This document shows positions 1-8,017 of a DNA stretch of 9,744 nucleotides, piece after piece; position 1 is the first letter of the stretch; each line of letters opens with the position of its first letter. Location: NCBI GenBank assembly GCA_017505505.1, contig JAFVPA010000040.1, forward strand, positions 1 through 9,744. The letters run 5' to 3'. The notes under the pieces were generated by a model. It was not told where the DNA came from and made no database searches. It saw nothing but the letters and a program-made list of their open reading frames with translations. The position numbers and the translations under genes are program-made. The DNA is from Oscillospiraceae bacterium (GTDB lineage: Bacteria; Bacillota_A; Clostridia; Oscillospirales; Oscillospiraceae).

Positions 1-1397
1 AGGTAGACTTTGCGCAGTGGTTTACCGACGTATGTAAGAAAGCGCAGCTGATTGATTACTCTTCCATTAAAGGCGTTTTTGTATACCGTCCCTATGGTTA
101 TGCTATCTGGGAGAATATCCAGCACATTATGGACAAGGAATTCAAGAAGCAGGGCGTTGAGAATGTCTATATGCCCCTGCTGATTCCCGAATCCCTGCTG
201 CAGAAGGAAAAGGACCATGTTGAGGGCTTTGCTCCCGAGTGTGCCTGGGTCACCCTGGGCGGCGGTGAGCGGCTGGAGGAGAAGTATGCCATCCGTCCCA
301 CCTCCGAGACCCTGTTCTGTGAGCACTTTGCCAACGTTTTGCAGTCTCACCGTGACCTGCCCATGAAGTATAACCAGTGGTGCAGCGTCCTGCGCTGGGA
401 GAAGACCTCCCGTCCCTTCCTGCGTCACCGGGAATTCCTGTGGCAGGAGGGCCACACCATCCACGCCACCGCCGAAGAAGCCCGGGAGTTCACCGAGACC
501 ATGCTGAACGTCTACGCCGACTTCTGCGAGAACGTGCTGGCCATGCCTGTTACCCGGGGCCAGAAGACCGACAAGGAAAAGTTCAACGGTGCTGAGGCTA
601 CCTACACCATCGAGTGCATGATGCACGACCGGAAGGCCCTGCAGGCCGGTACCTCCCACTATTTCGGTGACGGCTTTGCCAAGGCTTTCGAAATCGAGTT
701 CACTGACAAGAACAACAAGAAGACCAACCCCCACGAGACCTCCTGGGGTGTTTCCACCCGCCTCATCGGCGGCATCATCATGACCCACGGTGACAACAAC
801 GGCCTGGTGCTGCCTCCCAAGGTGGCTCCCATCCAGGTGGTGGTCCTGCCCATCGCCCAGCACAAGCCCGGCGTTCTGGATGGTGCCAATGCCATCAAGG
901 ACCGTCTGATCGAGGCCGGTTTCCGCGTGAAGCTGGATGATTCCGACAACTCCATGGGCTGGAAGTGCGCCGAGTACGAGATGAAGGGTGTGCCCCTGCG
1001 TGTGGAGTGCGGTCCCCGTGACCTGGAGAACGGCCAGGTTGTCCTGGTCCGCCGCAATGACCGGGAGAAGGTCGTGGTCAAGCTGGAGGATCTGGAAAAG
1101 GCCGTTGCCGAACAGCTCCAGGCTGTTCACGAGGGCATGTATGCCCGGGCTAAGAAGAATCTGGACGAGCACATCTACGAGGCCCACTCTCTGGAAGAGG
1201 CCAAGGAGCTGCAGGAGAAGAACGGCGGCTTCATCAAGACCATGTGGTGCGGCGACCTGGAGTGCGAGCTGGCTATGAAGGAAAAGGCCGGCATGTCCTC
1301 CCGCTGCATCCCCTTCGCACAGGAAAAGCTGGGTGATACCTGCGCCTGCTGCGGCAAGCCCGCCGACAAGATGATCTACTGGGGCGTGGCATATTAA
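1..1397 (+). CDS. proS: Prolyl-tRNA synthetase, type 3 (5' end outside window)
   Basis: Cytoplasmic class II enzyme that charges tRNA-Pro with proline. The frame is open from base 3, before the first ATG at 129, and those 42 upstream codons are typical ProRS ([19 protein letters not shown]), so the gene starts left of the window. Counting from base 3, 464 codons are visible. The family is usually about 475-480 residues, so roughly a dozen N-terminal residues are missing. Class II motif 2 is seen at about residues 131-147 ([17 protein letters not shown]) and motif 3 at about 249-264 ([16 protein letters not shown]). An anticodon-binding domain follows ([12 protein letters not shown] onward). 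The C-terminal domain has cysteines at visible residues 416, 421, 447 and 450, whose spacing matches the zinc ligands of archaeal/eukaryotic-like ProRS as I recall them, and the protein ends in the characteristic tyrosine. There is no editing insert between motifs 2 and 3, as expected for type 3. A terminator-like hairpin follows 22 bases after the stop. Confidence 0.96.
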   Translation, partial: VDFAQWFTDVCKKAQLIDYSSIKGVFVYRPYGYAIWENIQHIMDKEFKKQGVENVYMPLLIPESLLQKEKDHVEGFAPECAWVTLGGGERLEEKYAIRPTSETLFCEHFANVLQSHRDLPMKYNQWCSVLRWEKTSRPFLRHREFLWQEGHTIHATAEEAREFTETMLNVYADFCENVLAMPVTRGQKTDKEKFNGAEATYTIECMMHDRKALQAGTSHYFGDGFAKAFEIEFTDKNNKKTNPHETSWGVSTRLIGGIIMTHGDNNGLVLPPKVAPIQVVVLPIAQHKPGVLDGANAIKDRLIEAGFRVKLDDSDNSMGWKCAEYEMKGVPLRVECGPRDLENGQVVLVRRNDREKVVVKLEDLEKAVAEQLQAVHEGMYARAKKNLDEHIYEAHSLEEAKELQEKNGGFIKTMWCGDLECELAMKEKAGMSSRCIPFAQEKLGDTCACCGKPADKMIYWGVAY

Positions 1398-1419
1398 GTT
1401 AGAAGTAATAGAGAATAGT

Positions 1420-1449
1420 GAACAGGTCTGCGCAGACGCAGGCCTGTTC
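1420..1449 (+). terminator. Terminator-like hairpin after proS
   Basis: A 13-base stem (1420-1432 with 1437-1449) closes a CAGA loop. All pairs are Watson-Crick except one T-G wobble. It starts 22 bases after the proS stop. The following bases are CTTAGAG, so there is no proper U-tract. It is best read as a weak or Rho-assisted terminator, or a 3' end-stabilising hairpin, for proS. Confidence 0.55.
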
Positions 1450-1486
1450 CTTAGAGTGTACGGTTTACATAACTGCGAATATGGGA

Positions 1487-1612
1487 TGTCATTGCGAACC
1501 AGTGCGCACACTGGTGTGGTGACCGAAGGGAATGCCTGTGGTGCAATCTCCGAAGGTTTTTGGGATCTTGGAGGGGATTGCCACGTCGGCCTATGGCCTC
1601 CTCGCAATGACA
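1487..1612. repeat. Interspersed palindromic repeat, family A, copy 1
   Basis: A non-coding element of about 126 bases bounded by perfect 11-base inverted ends, TGTCATTGCGA (1487-1497) and TCGCAATGACA (1602-1612). It contains subsidiary palindromes: CCAGTGCGCACACTGG at 1499-1514, and GGCC-TAT-GGCC near 1588-1598. Inner GCAATC and GATTGC blocks can also pair. A second member lies at 5739-5902 and carries the same 16-base palindrome in reverse complement. The ends resemble the GTCATTGCGA-type repeats seen in many bacterial genomes. No transposase is present, so any movement would need help in trans. It fills the gap between proS and the next gene. Confidence 0.8.
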
Positions 1613-1633
1613 ATATCATATGATGGAGAATAC

Positions 1634-2134
1634 ATGGAACGAATTTTAATTATCGGCTGTCCCGGCAGTGGGAAATCCACGCTGGCCCGGGCGTTGGGGG
1701 ATAAGCTGGGCCTGACGGTGGTGCATCTGGACCGGCTGTGGTGGACGGCGGGCTGGAAAAACGTGACCCAGGAGGAGTTTGACTCCCGGCTGGCCATGGC
1801 CCTGAACATGGACCAGTGGATCATCGACGGCAACTACAGCCGCACCATGGAAGCAAGACTGGAAAAGTGCGACACCATTATCTACCTGGATTTTTCCCGG
1901 TGGCAGTGTCTGCTGGGAAATTTCCAGCGGTATCTGAAAAACCGGGGAGGCGTACGCCCGGACATGGGTCCCGGCTGTCCGGAACGGCTGAATTGGGAGC
2001 ATCTGAAGTTTGTCTGGAACTTCAATAAAAATAACCGTGTCCTGAACTACACCTGGATCGGAAAGACCAGGCACGCCAGGGCCATTGTGCTGAAAAGCAG
2101 GCGGCAGGTCCGGGAATTTCTGGCGGGACTGTGA
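1634..2134 (+). CDS. P-loop nucleotide kinase-like protein (FlaR / topology-modulation family)
   Basis: Predicted 166-residue soluble P-loop NTPase of the adenylate-kinase-like group often annotated as 'DNA topology modulation protein FlaR'; the true substrate is unknown. A Walker A motif lies at residues 8-16 (GCPGSGKST) right after the first beta strand. Family-typical blocks follow: HLDRLWW at 31-37, WIIDGNYS at 62-69, and a basic LID-like stretch with NRGGVRPD at 103-110. The frame stays open upstream to an ATG at 1532, but those 34 codons lie inside the family A repeat and would put a 34-residue tail before the first strand. The ATG at 1634 has GGAGA five bases upstream and places the P-loop at the usual position, so I chose it. 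No promoter is evident, so it may depend on read-through from proS or on sequence within the repeat. The start is confident, the biochemical role is not. Confidence 0.85.
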   Translation: MERILIIGCPGSGKSTLARALGDKLGLTVVHLDRLWWTAGWKNVTQEEFDSRLAMALNMDQWIIDGNYSRTMEARLEKCDTIIYLDFSRWQCLLGNFQRYLKNRGGVRPDMGPGCPERLNWEHLKFVWNFNKNNRVLNYTWIGKTRHARAIVLKSRRQVREFLAGL

Positions 2135-2247
2135 AAGGGCGCACGTCTGCACGACTGTCACGGGTGCAAAGCCGGTATCCGGGTAGTGGAAATGGGTTTT
2201 ATCCGTAATATGTGCAGGATAGGTTGTTTCCGGTTACACGGGAGGGA

Positions 2248-2703
2248 TCACAGGTCTGCCTGTTCTTCCCCGGTCAGAGCCCGGATCCCACGGAAGCCCC
2301 GGACCCGTTTCCCTCTGCTGTCCGGCACCTGGCCGCTGTAGCGCAGCTGATAATGGGGGGCCAGGTGCTTGATATCCAACCAGAATTCTCTGGGGGTGCA
2401 GAGGGGGAGCCTGTTTCTGATACACCAGGCCCGGTAGATCTCATACAGCTCCTGGGAGGAGATACATCCATCCGGGTCATAGCGGTACAGTCCCTCGGTT
2501 TCCAGGAAGGCCCTGGGGTTATTGTGAAATAACAGGGACTGCCGCTGCATCTGCTGGCGGAGCTCCTCCTGCGTTATGCGGTAGGCCTCCTCCTGCTTTA
2601 TACGGTAGCCCTCCTCCTGTTTGCGGCGTTCCTCGTCCCTCTCCTTCATTTTCCGGAACATCTCAATGGTGCTGTTGATACACGGATCGCTGAATTGCTG
2701 CAT
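2248..2703 (-). CDS. Coiled-coil protein with D5/P4-primase-like C-terminal winged-helix region
   Basis: A 151-residue hypothetical protein. Residues about 14-58 are highly charged and helical (KERDEERRKQEE onward) and include an eight-residue repeat QEE-x-YRI-x. Residues about 66-143 resemble, from memory, the C-terminal winged-helix segment of phage and plasmid primase-helicases of the D5/P4 type (Pox_D5-like). The matching parts are ELYEIYRAWC (85-94), PREFWLDIK (104-112) and a final RVRGFRGIRAL (133-143), in the expected order and spacing. No helicase or primase part is present, and no phage, plasmid or integrase gene is nearby. It could be a stand-alone DNA-binding protein, a remnant of a mobile replication gene, or a phage-derived protein kept by the host. 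The ATG at 2703 has AAGGAG eight bases upstream, so it looks translatable and intact. I found only a lone -10-like TATACT (2733-2738) upstream, with no matching -35. The gene is probable; the domain match is an inference. Confidence 0.75.
   Translation of the reverse strand: MQQFSDPCINSTIEMFRKMKERDEERRKQEEGYRIKQEEAYRITQEELRQQMQRQSLLFHNNPRAFLETEGLYRYDPDGCISSQELYEIYRAWCIRNRLPLCTPREFWLDIKHLAPHYQLRYSGQVPDSRGKRVRGFRGIRALTGEEQADL
2563..2634 (-). repeat. 24-nt in-frame tandem repeat inside the coiled-coil gene
   Basis: Three consecutive 24-base units each begin CTCCTCCTG on the plus strand, at 2563, 2587 and 2611. The first two agree at 21 of 24 positions and the third is more diverged. On the coding strand they encode the eight-residue units that form the coiled-coil segment. 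An exact eight-residue period does not match the seven-residue heptad, which points to recent slippage or unequal exchange at the DNA level. Confidence 0.75.
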
Positions 2704-2830
2704 AGCATCCTCTCCTTTCTATAGATGGGACCAGTATACAACAAGGGCCTGTCGGATACATGAAAAGAATGCCGGGATTCCGAAAAAAGGACGGATACAG
2801 CGGATAATACGTTTATTTCAGGCTGAATGT

Positions 2831-2854
2831 CTGCACGCATTTTTATGCGTGCAG
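2831..2854. repeat. Perfect 10-base inverted repeat with T4 loop
   Basis: CTGCACGCAT (2831-2840) and ATGCGTGCAG (2845-2854) form a perfect 10-base stem around TTTT. It lies 24 bases beyond the gdhA terminator on the transcribed strand. It has no U-tract in either direction, so it is not a classical terminator. It could be a backup or processing hairpin, or a protein-binding site for the downstream minus-strand gene. The core TGCACGCAT also occurs at 4289-4297, in the gdhA leader. Confidence 0.5.
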
Positions 2855-2877
2855 GAGTGCGCAGCTGTTTGCGGTCC

Positions 2878-2912
2878 AAAAAAACGCTTCCGGAAAAACC
2901 GGAAGCGTTTTT
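2878..2912 (-). terminator. Intrinsic terminator of gdhA
   Basis: The arms CGCTTCCGG (2885-2893) and CCGGAAGCG (2899-2907) give a GC-rich nine-base stem with a five-base loop, flanked by seven A's at 2878-2884 and five T's at 2908-2912. Read on the minus strand it lies just after the gdhA stop (2923) and ends in a run of seven U's. It could also work on the plus strand, but no plus-strand gene ends here. Confidence 0.92.
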
Positions 2913-2922
2913 GCTGTTCCTA

Positions 2923-4272
<1,350 letters not shown>

Positions 4273-4295
4273 CTAGAAAGAATTAGGATGCACGC

Positions 4296-4324
4296 ATTGT
4301 AGCAGAATCAAATTAAAATTACAA
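4296..4324 (-). promoter_or_regulatory. Sigma-A-type promoter of gdhA
   Basis: On the minus strand there is a TTGTAA -35 (4319-4324), a 17-base spacer and a TACAAT -10 (4296-4301), preceded by TGC as an extended -10. The predicted start near 4289 gives a short leader of about 30 bases before the ATG at 4257. The leader contains the ribosome site at 4267-4273 and is too short for a riboswitch. Confidence 0.75.
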
Positions 4325-4365
4325 GGGGGTAATGCAGCTTTTTTGCCATGAATTGCACCCGGAAA

Positions 4366-4397
4366 CAAAAAAACGCCGATTTGACCAATCGGCGTTT
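4366..4397 (-). terminator. Intrinsic terminator of the NUDIX-mnmE-desulfurase cluster
   Basis: The arms AAACGCCGATT (4371-4381) and AATCGGCGTTT (4387-4397) form an 11-base stem around TGACC. On the minus strand the stem runs into a T-rich tail (seven T's, a G, three T's). It lies about 190 bases past the cysteine desulfurase stop and about 42 bases before the gdhA -35, so it separates the two transcription units. Confidence 0.88.
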
Positions 4398-4436
4398 ATA
4401 ATATGCAACTTTGTTTGTGCAGAATTTCACGCAGCC

Positions 4437-4589
4437 AAAGCCTTCACTTCTGGGGAAGGTGGCAGCCCGAAGGGCTGACGGAAGAGGGCGGCAGCATTGC
4501 GCCGATACTGCACAGCTTTGGGCGAAGTGGTACTGCACCTCTCCCGACCTCGCTAACGCTCGGCCACCCTCCCCAAAGGGGAGGGCTTT
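4437..4589. repeat. Interspersed palindromic repeat, family B
   Basis: A non-coding element of about 153 bases whose ends are imperfect 27-base inverted repeats: AAAGCC...GGGGAAGGTGGC on the left (4437-4463) and GCCACCCTCCCC...GGGCTTT on the right (4563-4589). An inner hairpin CAGCCC-GAA-GGGCTG lies at 4463-4477. The end sequence resembles a repeat type I recall as frequent in gut Firmicutes. Its right edge overlaps the stop codon of the cysteine desulfurase gene. No transposase is encoded. It is transcribed as part of that gene's 3' untranslated region before the terminator at 4366-4397. Confidence 0.8.
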
Positions 4590-5715
4590 ATCTCGCCCGG
4601 GGCAGGATGTCCTCTTTGATAACGGTATACAGCTTTTCCAGTTCTTCCTCTGTGGTCTCCCGGCAGAGGGATACCCGGAAGGTGCCGTCGATGCGCTCCG
4701 GGGCCACCTTCATGGCCTCCAGCACATGGCTGCGGTGGCCCTTGGCACAGGCGGAGCCTGCGCTGACACAGATCCCCGCATCCTGCAGGATATTGATGGA
4801 ATTCTGGGTGGGCACACCGGGAATGGCAATGGAGAGAATGTGGGGCGCTTCGTGGGCCCCGTTCACATATACGCCATCCAAAGCAGAGAGTTTCTCCACA
4901 AGGCTGTCCAGTATGGCCTTTTCTTTCTGATTATCGGCTTTCGCGGTAGCGGAAACCGCGGCGCAGGCAGCGGCAAAGCTGAAAATGGCAGGGGTCCCCT
5001 CGGTGCCGCTGCGGTAGCCGCCTTCCTGTCCGCCGCCCAGCATGATGGCGGGGAAGGATTTCAGCCGGGGAGAGATGTAGAGGGCACCTACGCCCTTGGG
5101 GCCGTGGATCTTGTGGGAGGACACGGAGATCAGATCCGCTCCCAGGGTTTTGGCGGCGAAAGGAACTTTCAAAAAGCCCTGAACGGCATCGGTGTGGAAA
5201 ATAGCATCGGGGGAGAGTTTGTGGGTCAGCTTTGCCATCTGGGCGATGGGCATGACACTTCCCACCTCGTTGTTTACCATCATAATGGACACCAGAATGG
5301 TATCCTTCCGCAGGGCGGCTTTCAGGGCATCCACCGTGACCCGGCCCAGCTCGTCAGGCTGGAGATAGGTCACCTCGTAGCCCTTGCTTTCCAGATCCTT
5401 CATGCAGTTCAGCACAGCGTGGTGTTCCACGGCGGTGGTAATGATATGCCTGCCCCGCTTGCCCATCCGCTTCAGCGTGCCGAAAATGGCCCAGTTGTCG
5501 GCCTCCGTGCCGCCGGAGGTGAAGAACACCCGGTCCGGTTCCGCACCCAGTGCGGCAGCCACCTGATGCCGGGCCGTCCGCAAGGCCCGGGCAGTATCGA
5601 TGCCGAAGCCGTACAGGGCAGAGGGATTGCCCCAGCTTTCGGTCATGGCAGTCATCATCGCCTCCACAGCTTCAGCACAGGGCTTCGTGGTGGCGGAGTT
5701 GTCTAAGTAGATCAT
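4588..5715 (-). CDS. Cysteine desulfurase, NifS/IscS family
   Basis: PLP-dependent class V aminotransferase-fold enzyme that removes sulfur from cysteine as an enzyme-bound persulfide, for Fe-S cluster assembly or tRNA thiolation. With the start at 5715 it is 375 residues. Visible features are the N-terminal MIYLDNSATT, TSGGTEADN (66-74), the PLP-stacking H98 (EHHAV), D176 and Q179 (HTDAVQ), the Schiff-base lysine K202 (SVSSHKIHGPKG), the RSGTEG motif (235-240) and the active-site C323 (SAGSACAKG). A TTG three codons upstream (5724) is in frame, but AAGGA sits almost against it and about nine bases before the ATG at 5715, so the ATG is preferred. It follows mnmE on the same strand across a 198-base gap holding a family A repeat. 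No iscU, thiI or mnmA is adjacent, so the sulfur acceptor cannot be read from context. The final TAA overlaps the edge of a family B repeat. Confidence 0.95.
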   Translation of the reverse strand: MIYLDNSATTKPCAEAVEAMMTAMTESWGNPSALYGFGIDTARALRTARHQVAAALGAEPDRVFFTSGGTEADNWAIFGTLKRMGKRGRHIITTAVEHHAVLNCMKDLESKGYEVTYLQPDELGRVTVDALKAALRKDTILVSIMMVNNEVGSVMPIAQMAKLTHKLSPDAIFHTDAVQGFLKVPFAAKTLGADLISVSSHKIHGPKGVGALYISPRLKSFPAIMLGGGQEGGYRSGTEGTPAIFSFAAACAAVSATAKADNQKEKAILDSLVEKLSALDGVYVNGAHEAPHILSIAIPGVPTQNSINILQDAGICVSAGSACAKGHRSHVLEAMKVAPERIDGTFRVSLCRETTEEELEKLYTVIKEDILPRAR

Positions 5716-5738
5716 ATTATTCAATCCTTATAAAATGC

Positions 5739-5902
5739 TGTCATCGCGAACCAGTCCGCAATACATCATGGTATGATTGCCACCGGCAATCATTGGTATT
5801 GAAGATTCGCTGCGCGGAGCGCCACTGGTGTGGCGATCTCCTTAGGTACACCGGAAACCTTGGGGGATTGCCACGCCAGTGTGCGCACTGGCTCGCAATG
5901 AC
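5739..5902. repeat. Interspersed palindromic repeat, family A, copy 2
   Basis: A non-coding element of about 164 bases with ends TGTCATCGCGA (5739-5749) and TCGCAATGAC (5893-5902), nearly inverted copies of each other. The 16-base palindrome CCAGTGTGCGCACTGG at 5876-5891 is the exact reverse complement of that in copy 1 (1499-1514). Another internal hairpin pairs ATGATTGCC (5773-5781) with GGCAATCAT (5785-5793). CACTGGTGTGG and GCAATCTCC-like blocks are shared with copy 1. It lies between mnmE (stop at 5914) and the desulfurase start, so it is probably in the polycistronic mRNA. Confidence 0.8.
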
Positions 5903-5913
5903 GTGGTAATTTG

Positions 5914-7275
5914 TTATTTTCCAACGCAGAACCGTTCAAAGATCCGGTTGGTGATATCCTCTCTCACGGTAGCGCCGGTGACCTCGCCCATGGCTTCCAT
6001 GGCTTCTTCCACATCGGTGAGCACTGCATCGGGGGTCAGGCCCAGCTGCAAGCCCTGCAGGGACCGCAGAATGGCCTCGTAGGCCCGGCGGCAGGCATCG
6101 TACTGGCGGGCATTGGTGAGAATGGAGCCGTCGCAGGGCATTTCACCCTCGAACATGGCATCCACCATATCCGCCAGGTGGTCCAGGCCCTCGCCGGTCT
6201 TGGCGCAGACCTTGATAATGGTCATGAAGGGCAGGTCGCTGGGTTCGATGCAGCAGCCCTTGTCGGATTTGTTCAGAAGACACACGGCGTTTTCGTGGTC
6301 CACGCACAGGTCGATGATGGCTTCGTCTTCCGCAGTCAGAGGCTGAGAGCCGTCACAGACGAAGAGCACCAGGTCCGCATCCTCTACGCACTTTTTGGAC
6401 CGCTCCACACCGATGGCTTCCACGGTATCGGCTGTTTCCCGGATACCGGCAGTGTCGATGAGCCGCAGCCGGGTGGAGCCCAGCATAACAGTCTCCTCCA
6501 CCGTATCCCGGGTGGTGCCGGGGATGTCGGTGACGATAACCCGGTCGTAACCTGCCATGGCGTTTAACAGGCTGGACTTACCCACATTGGGCTTGCCCAC
6601 GATAGCGGCGGACACGCCCTGCCGCAGGATGCGGCCCTGGCCGTAGGTCTGCAGGAGTTTATACAGCTCTTTGCCGTTGCTCCGCAGCTGACCATAGTAG
6701 TTCTGCAAACCGAAATCCTCGATATCCTCGTCTGGATAATCCAGCACCGCATGGAAATGGCTGCACAGGTTGGTCAGATCATCGTAAATGGGAGCCAAGC
6801 GTTTCTGTAATACGCCACCGACTTGTCCGGCCGCATTGGCGGCGGCATCGGCGGTGTCTGCTTCGATCAGATCGATGACGGCTTCCGCCTGGGTCAGGTC
6901 CAGCTTGCCGTTTAAGAAGGCCCGCTTGGTGAATTCGCCCCGCTTGGCGGGCTTGGCCCCGGCTAAGTACAGGCTTTCCAGCCCCGCGGCCAGTACGGCC
7001 GGGCTGCCGTGGCAGTGAAATTCCACGGTATCCTCGCCGGTATAGCTGTGAGGTCCCCGGGACACGATGACGCAGCAGGAATCGATGGTACGGCCCTGCT
7101 TGTCCCGCAGCTCGCCCAGGGACAGCTTCCGGTCAGCCAGAGAAGACAGGGACTTTTTGTTATTTAATGTAAAGACTTTATCTGCGACAGCGATGCAGTC
7201 ATCTCCTGTCAAGCGGATAATGCCGATGGCACTGACCTGATGGCCGGTGGATACGGCGGCAATGGTATGAGACAT
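5914..7275 (-). CDS. mnmE: tRNA modification GTPase MnmE (TrmE)
   Basis: GTPase that, with MnmG, installs the aminomethyl-type group on C5 of the wobble uridine (U34) of certain tRNAs in the cytoplasm. The 453 residues match the usual length. The N-terminal tetrahydrofolate-binding domain covers about residues 1-117 (TIAAVSTG, GEDTVEFHCHG, GEFTKRAFLNGKLDLTQAEAV at its end). A helical domain follows, then a Ras-like G domain with G1 GKPNVGKS (227-234), G2 within PGTTRDT (252-258), G3 DTAG (274-277) and G4 NKSD (335-338). The protein ends in the family-diagnostic FCVGK with catalytic C450. The ATG at 7275 has AAGGAG (7281-7286) five bases upstream. It lies second in a minus-strand cluster after the NUDIX gene. 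MnmG, its partner, is not in this window. Confidence 0.98.
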   Translation of the reverse strand: MSHTIAAVSTGHQVSAIGIIRLTGDDCIAVADKVFTLNNKKSLSSLADRKLSLGELRDKQGRTIDSCCVIVSRGPHSYTGEDTVEFHCHGSPAVLAAGLESLYLAGAKPAKRGEFTKRAFLNGKLDLTQAEAVIDLIEADTADAAANAAGQVGGVLQKRLAPIYDDLTNLCSHFHAVLDYPDEDIEDFGLQNYYGQLRSNGKELYKLLQTYGQGRILRQGVSAAIVGKPNVGKSSLLNAMAGYDRVIVTDIPGTTRDTVEETVMLGSTRLRLIDTAGIRETADTVEAIGVERSKKCVEDADLVLFVCDGSQPLTAEDEAIIDLCVDHENAVCLLNKSDKGCCIEPSDLPFMTIIKVCAKTGEGLDHLADMVDAMFEGEMPCDGSILTNARQYDACRRAYEAILRSLQGLQLGLTPDAVLTDVEEAMEAMGEVTGATVREDITNRIFERFCVGK

Positions 7276-7296
7276 AAAAACTCCTTAATTTTTGCG

Positions 7297-7371
7297 GTAG
7301 GGCGGCTTGCCTTCAAGCCGCCGCCTTCTGTGTACGTTGCTTCTCGGCGGGCTGAGGGCAGCCCGCCCTAC
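7297..7371. repeat. Dumbbell palindromic repeat, family C
   Basis: A 75-base element bounded by GTAGGGCGG (7297-7305) and CCGCCCTAC (7363-7371). Each half is itself a perfect nine-base hairpin: GGCGGCTTG with CAAGCCGCC (7301-7322, loop CCTT) and GGCGGGCTG with CAGCCCGCC (7346-7367, loop AGGG). It begins four bases after the NUDIX stop codon and ends ten bases upstream of the mnmE ribosome site on the minus strand. There is no U-tract, so it is not a typical terminator. Confidence 0.8.
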
Positions 7372-7375
7372 GAAT

Positions 7376-7984
7376 TCAGACTTCCAGAAATTTCAGCGGA
7401 TCGCCTTCGCTTGCGATGAAGTGCATCAGCATATAGGCGCACATAATGGCGACGTTCTCTTCTTTTAAAATGCGCCGGCATTCGTCCCGGTCGGCGATGA
7501 CCACCTGGATCTCCTCCGAGGCTTCCTGGTGGGTATTGGTGGGCTGCCCGGAGCAGTAGCCGTAGACGGTGCCGCAGCTTTCATCGGTCATGCCGATGGT
7601 GGTAAAGAAGGGCCGGGAATAGCTGCCACCCTCCTTGGGCACGAAGGTCAGGCCGGTCTCCTCATACATCTCCCGGATGGCGGCTTCCAGCATATCCTCA
7701 CCGTCTTCCACCAAACCGGCCGGGAATTCGTACACATACCCACCCAGCGGATACCGGTACTGGCGGATCAGGACCACCTTGTCCATCTTCTCGCCGTATA
7801 CACCGTAGAGGATCACACCGTCTGGCTTATTCTCGTGGGTCACGGCCTTTAACTGGCTGATTTCTTTGGCCCGGGAGGAAACATAATAAGGAGAAACGCT
7901 GCCGTCCCGGTGGACAGCTTCGAATTCATAGAAATTCAGAAACCGTGTATTGGTTTTCTTTTCGATTTTACCGACCTTGCTCAT
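7376..7984 (-). CDS. NUDIX hydrolase, ADP-ribose pyrophosphatase-like
   Basis: Predicted 202-residue cytoplasmic NUDIX hydrolase, a class that cleaves nucleoside diphosphates linked to another group using Mg2+ or Mn2+. A perfect Nudix box (GX5EX7REUXEEXGU) spans residues 90-112, with G90, E96, R104, E105, E108, E109 and G111. The preceding [16 protein letters not shown] (75-90) is the arrangement seen in ADP-ribose pyrophosphatase-like members, which supports but does not prove that substrate. The N-terminal part ([15 protein letters not shown]) would form the usual dimerising domain, though the protein is somewhat divergent. The ATG at 7984 has GGAGGGA six bases upstream. It is first in the minus-strand cluster with mnmE, and a possible promoter lies at 8018-8046. 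Confidence 0.93.
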   Translation of the reverse strand: MSKVGKIEKKTNTRFLNFYEFEAVHRDGSVSPYYVSSRAKEISQLKAVTHENKPDGVILYGVYGEKMDKVVLIRQYRYPLGGYVYEFPAGLVEDGEDMLEAAIREMYEETGLTFVPKEGGSYSRPFFTTIGMTDESCGTVYGYCSGQPTNTHQEASEEIQVVIADRDECRRILKEENVAIMCAYMLMHFIASEGDPLKFLEV

Positions 7985-8017
7985 AGAGGATCCCTCCGAA
8001 AGAAGTCATAATAATTA

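Noticed and set aside
1487..1612. CRISPR-like array from the repeated CCAGTG/CACTGG blocks
   Set aside because: The blocks are arms of palindromes within a single element, not evenly spaced direct repeats, and no cas gene is present.
1532..1633. Upstream extension of the P-loop protein to an ATG at 1532
   Set aside because: These codons lie inside the family A repeat, lack a ribosome site, and would add a tail before the first beta strand. The ATG at 1634 has GGAGA at good spacing.
4411..5706. Long plus-strand open frame opposite the cysteine desulfurase
   Set aside because: Antisense shadow of a gene with all catalytic motifs intact; it also runs through a non-coding repeat.
8007..8013. 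CATAATA as a sigma-G type -10 for the germination gene
   Set aside because: The -10 match is good, but no acceptable -35 lies 17-18 bases upstream; the best candidate is about 21 bases away.
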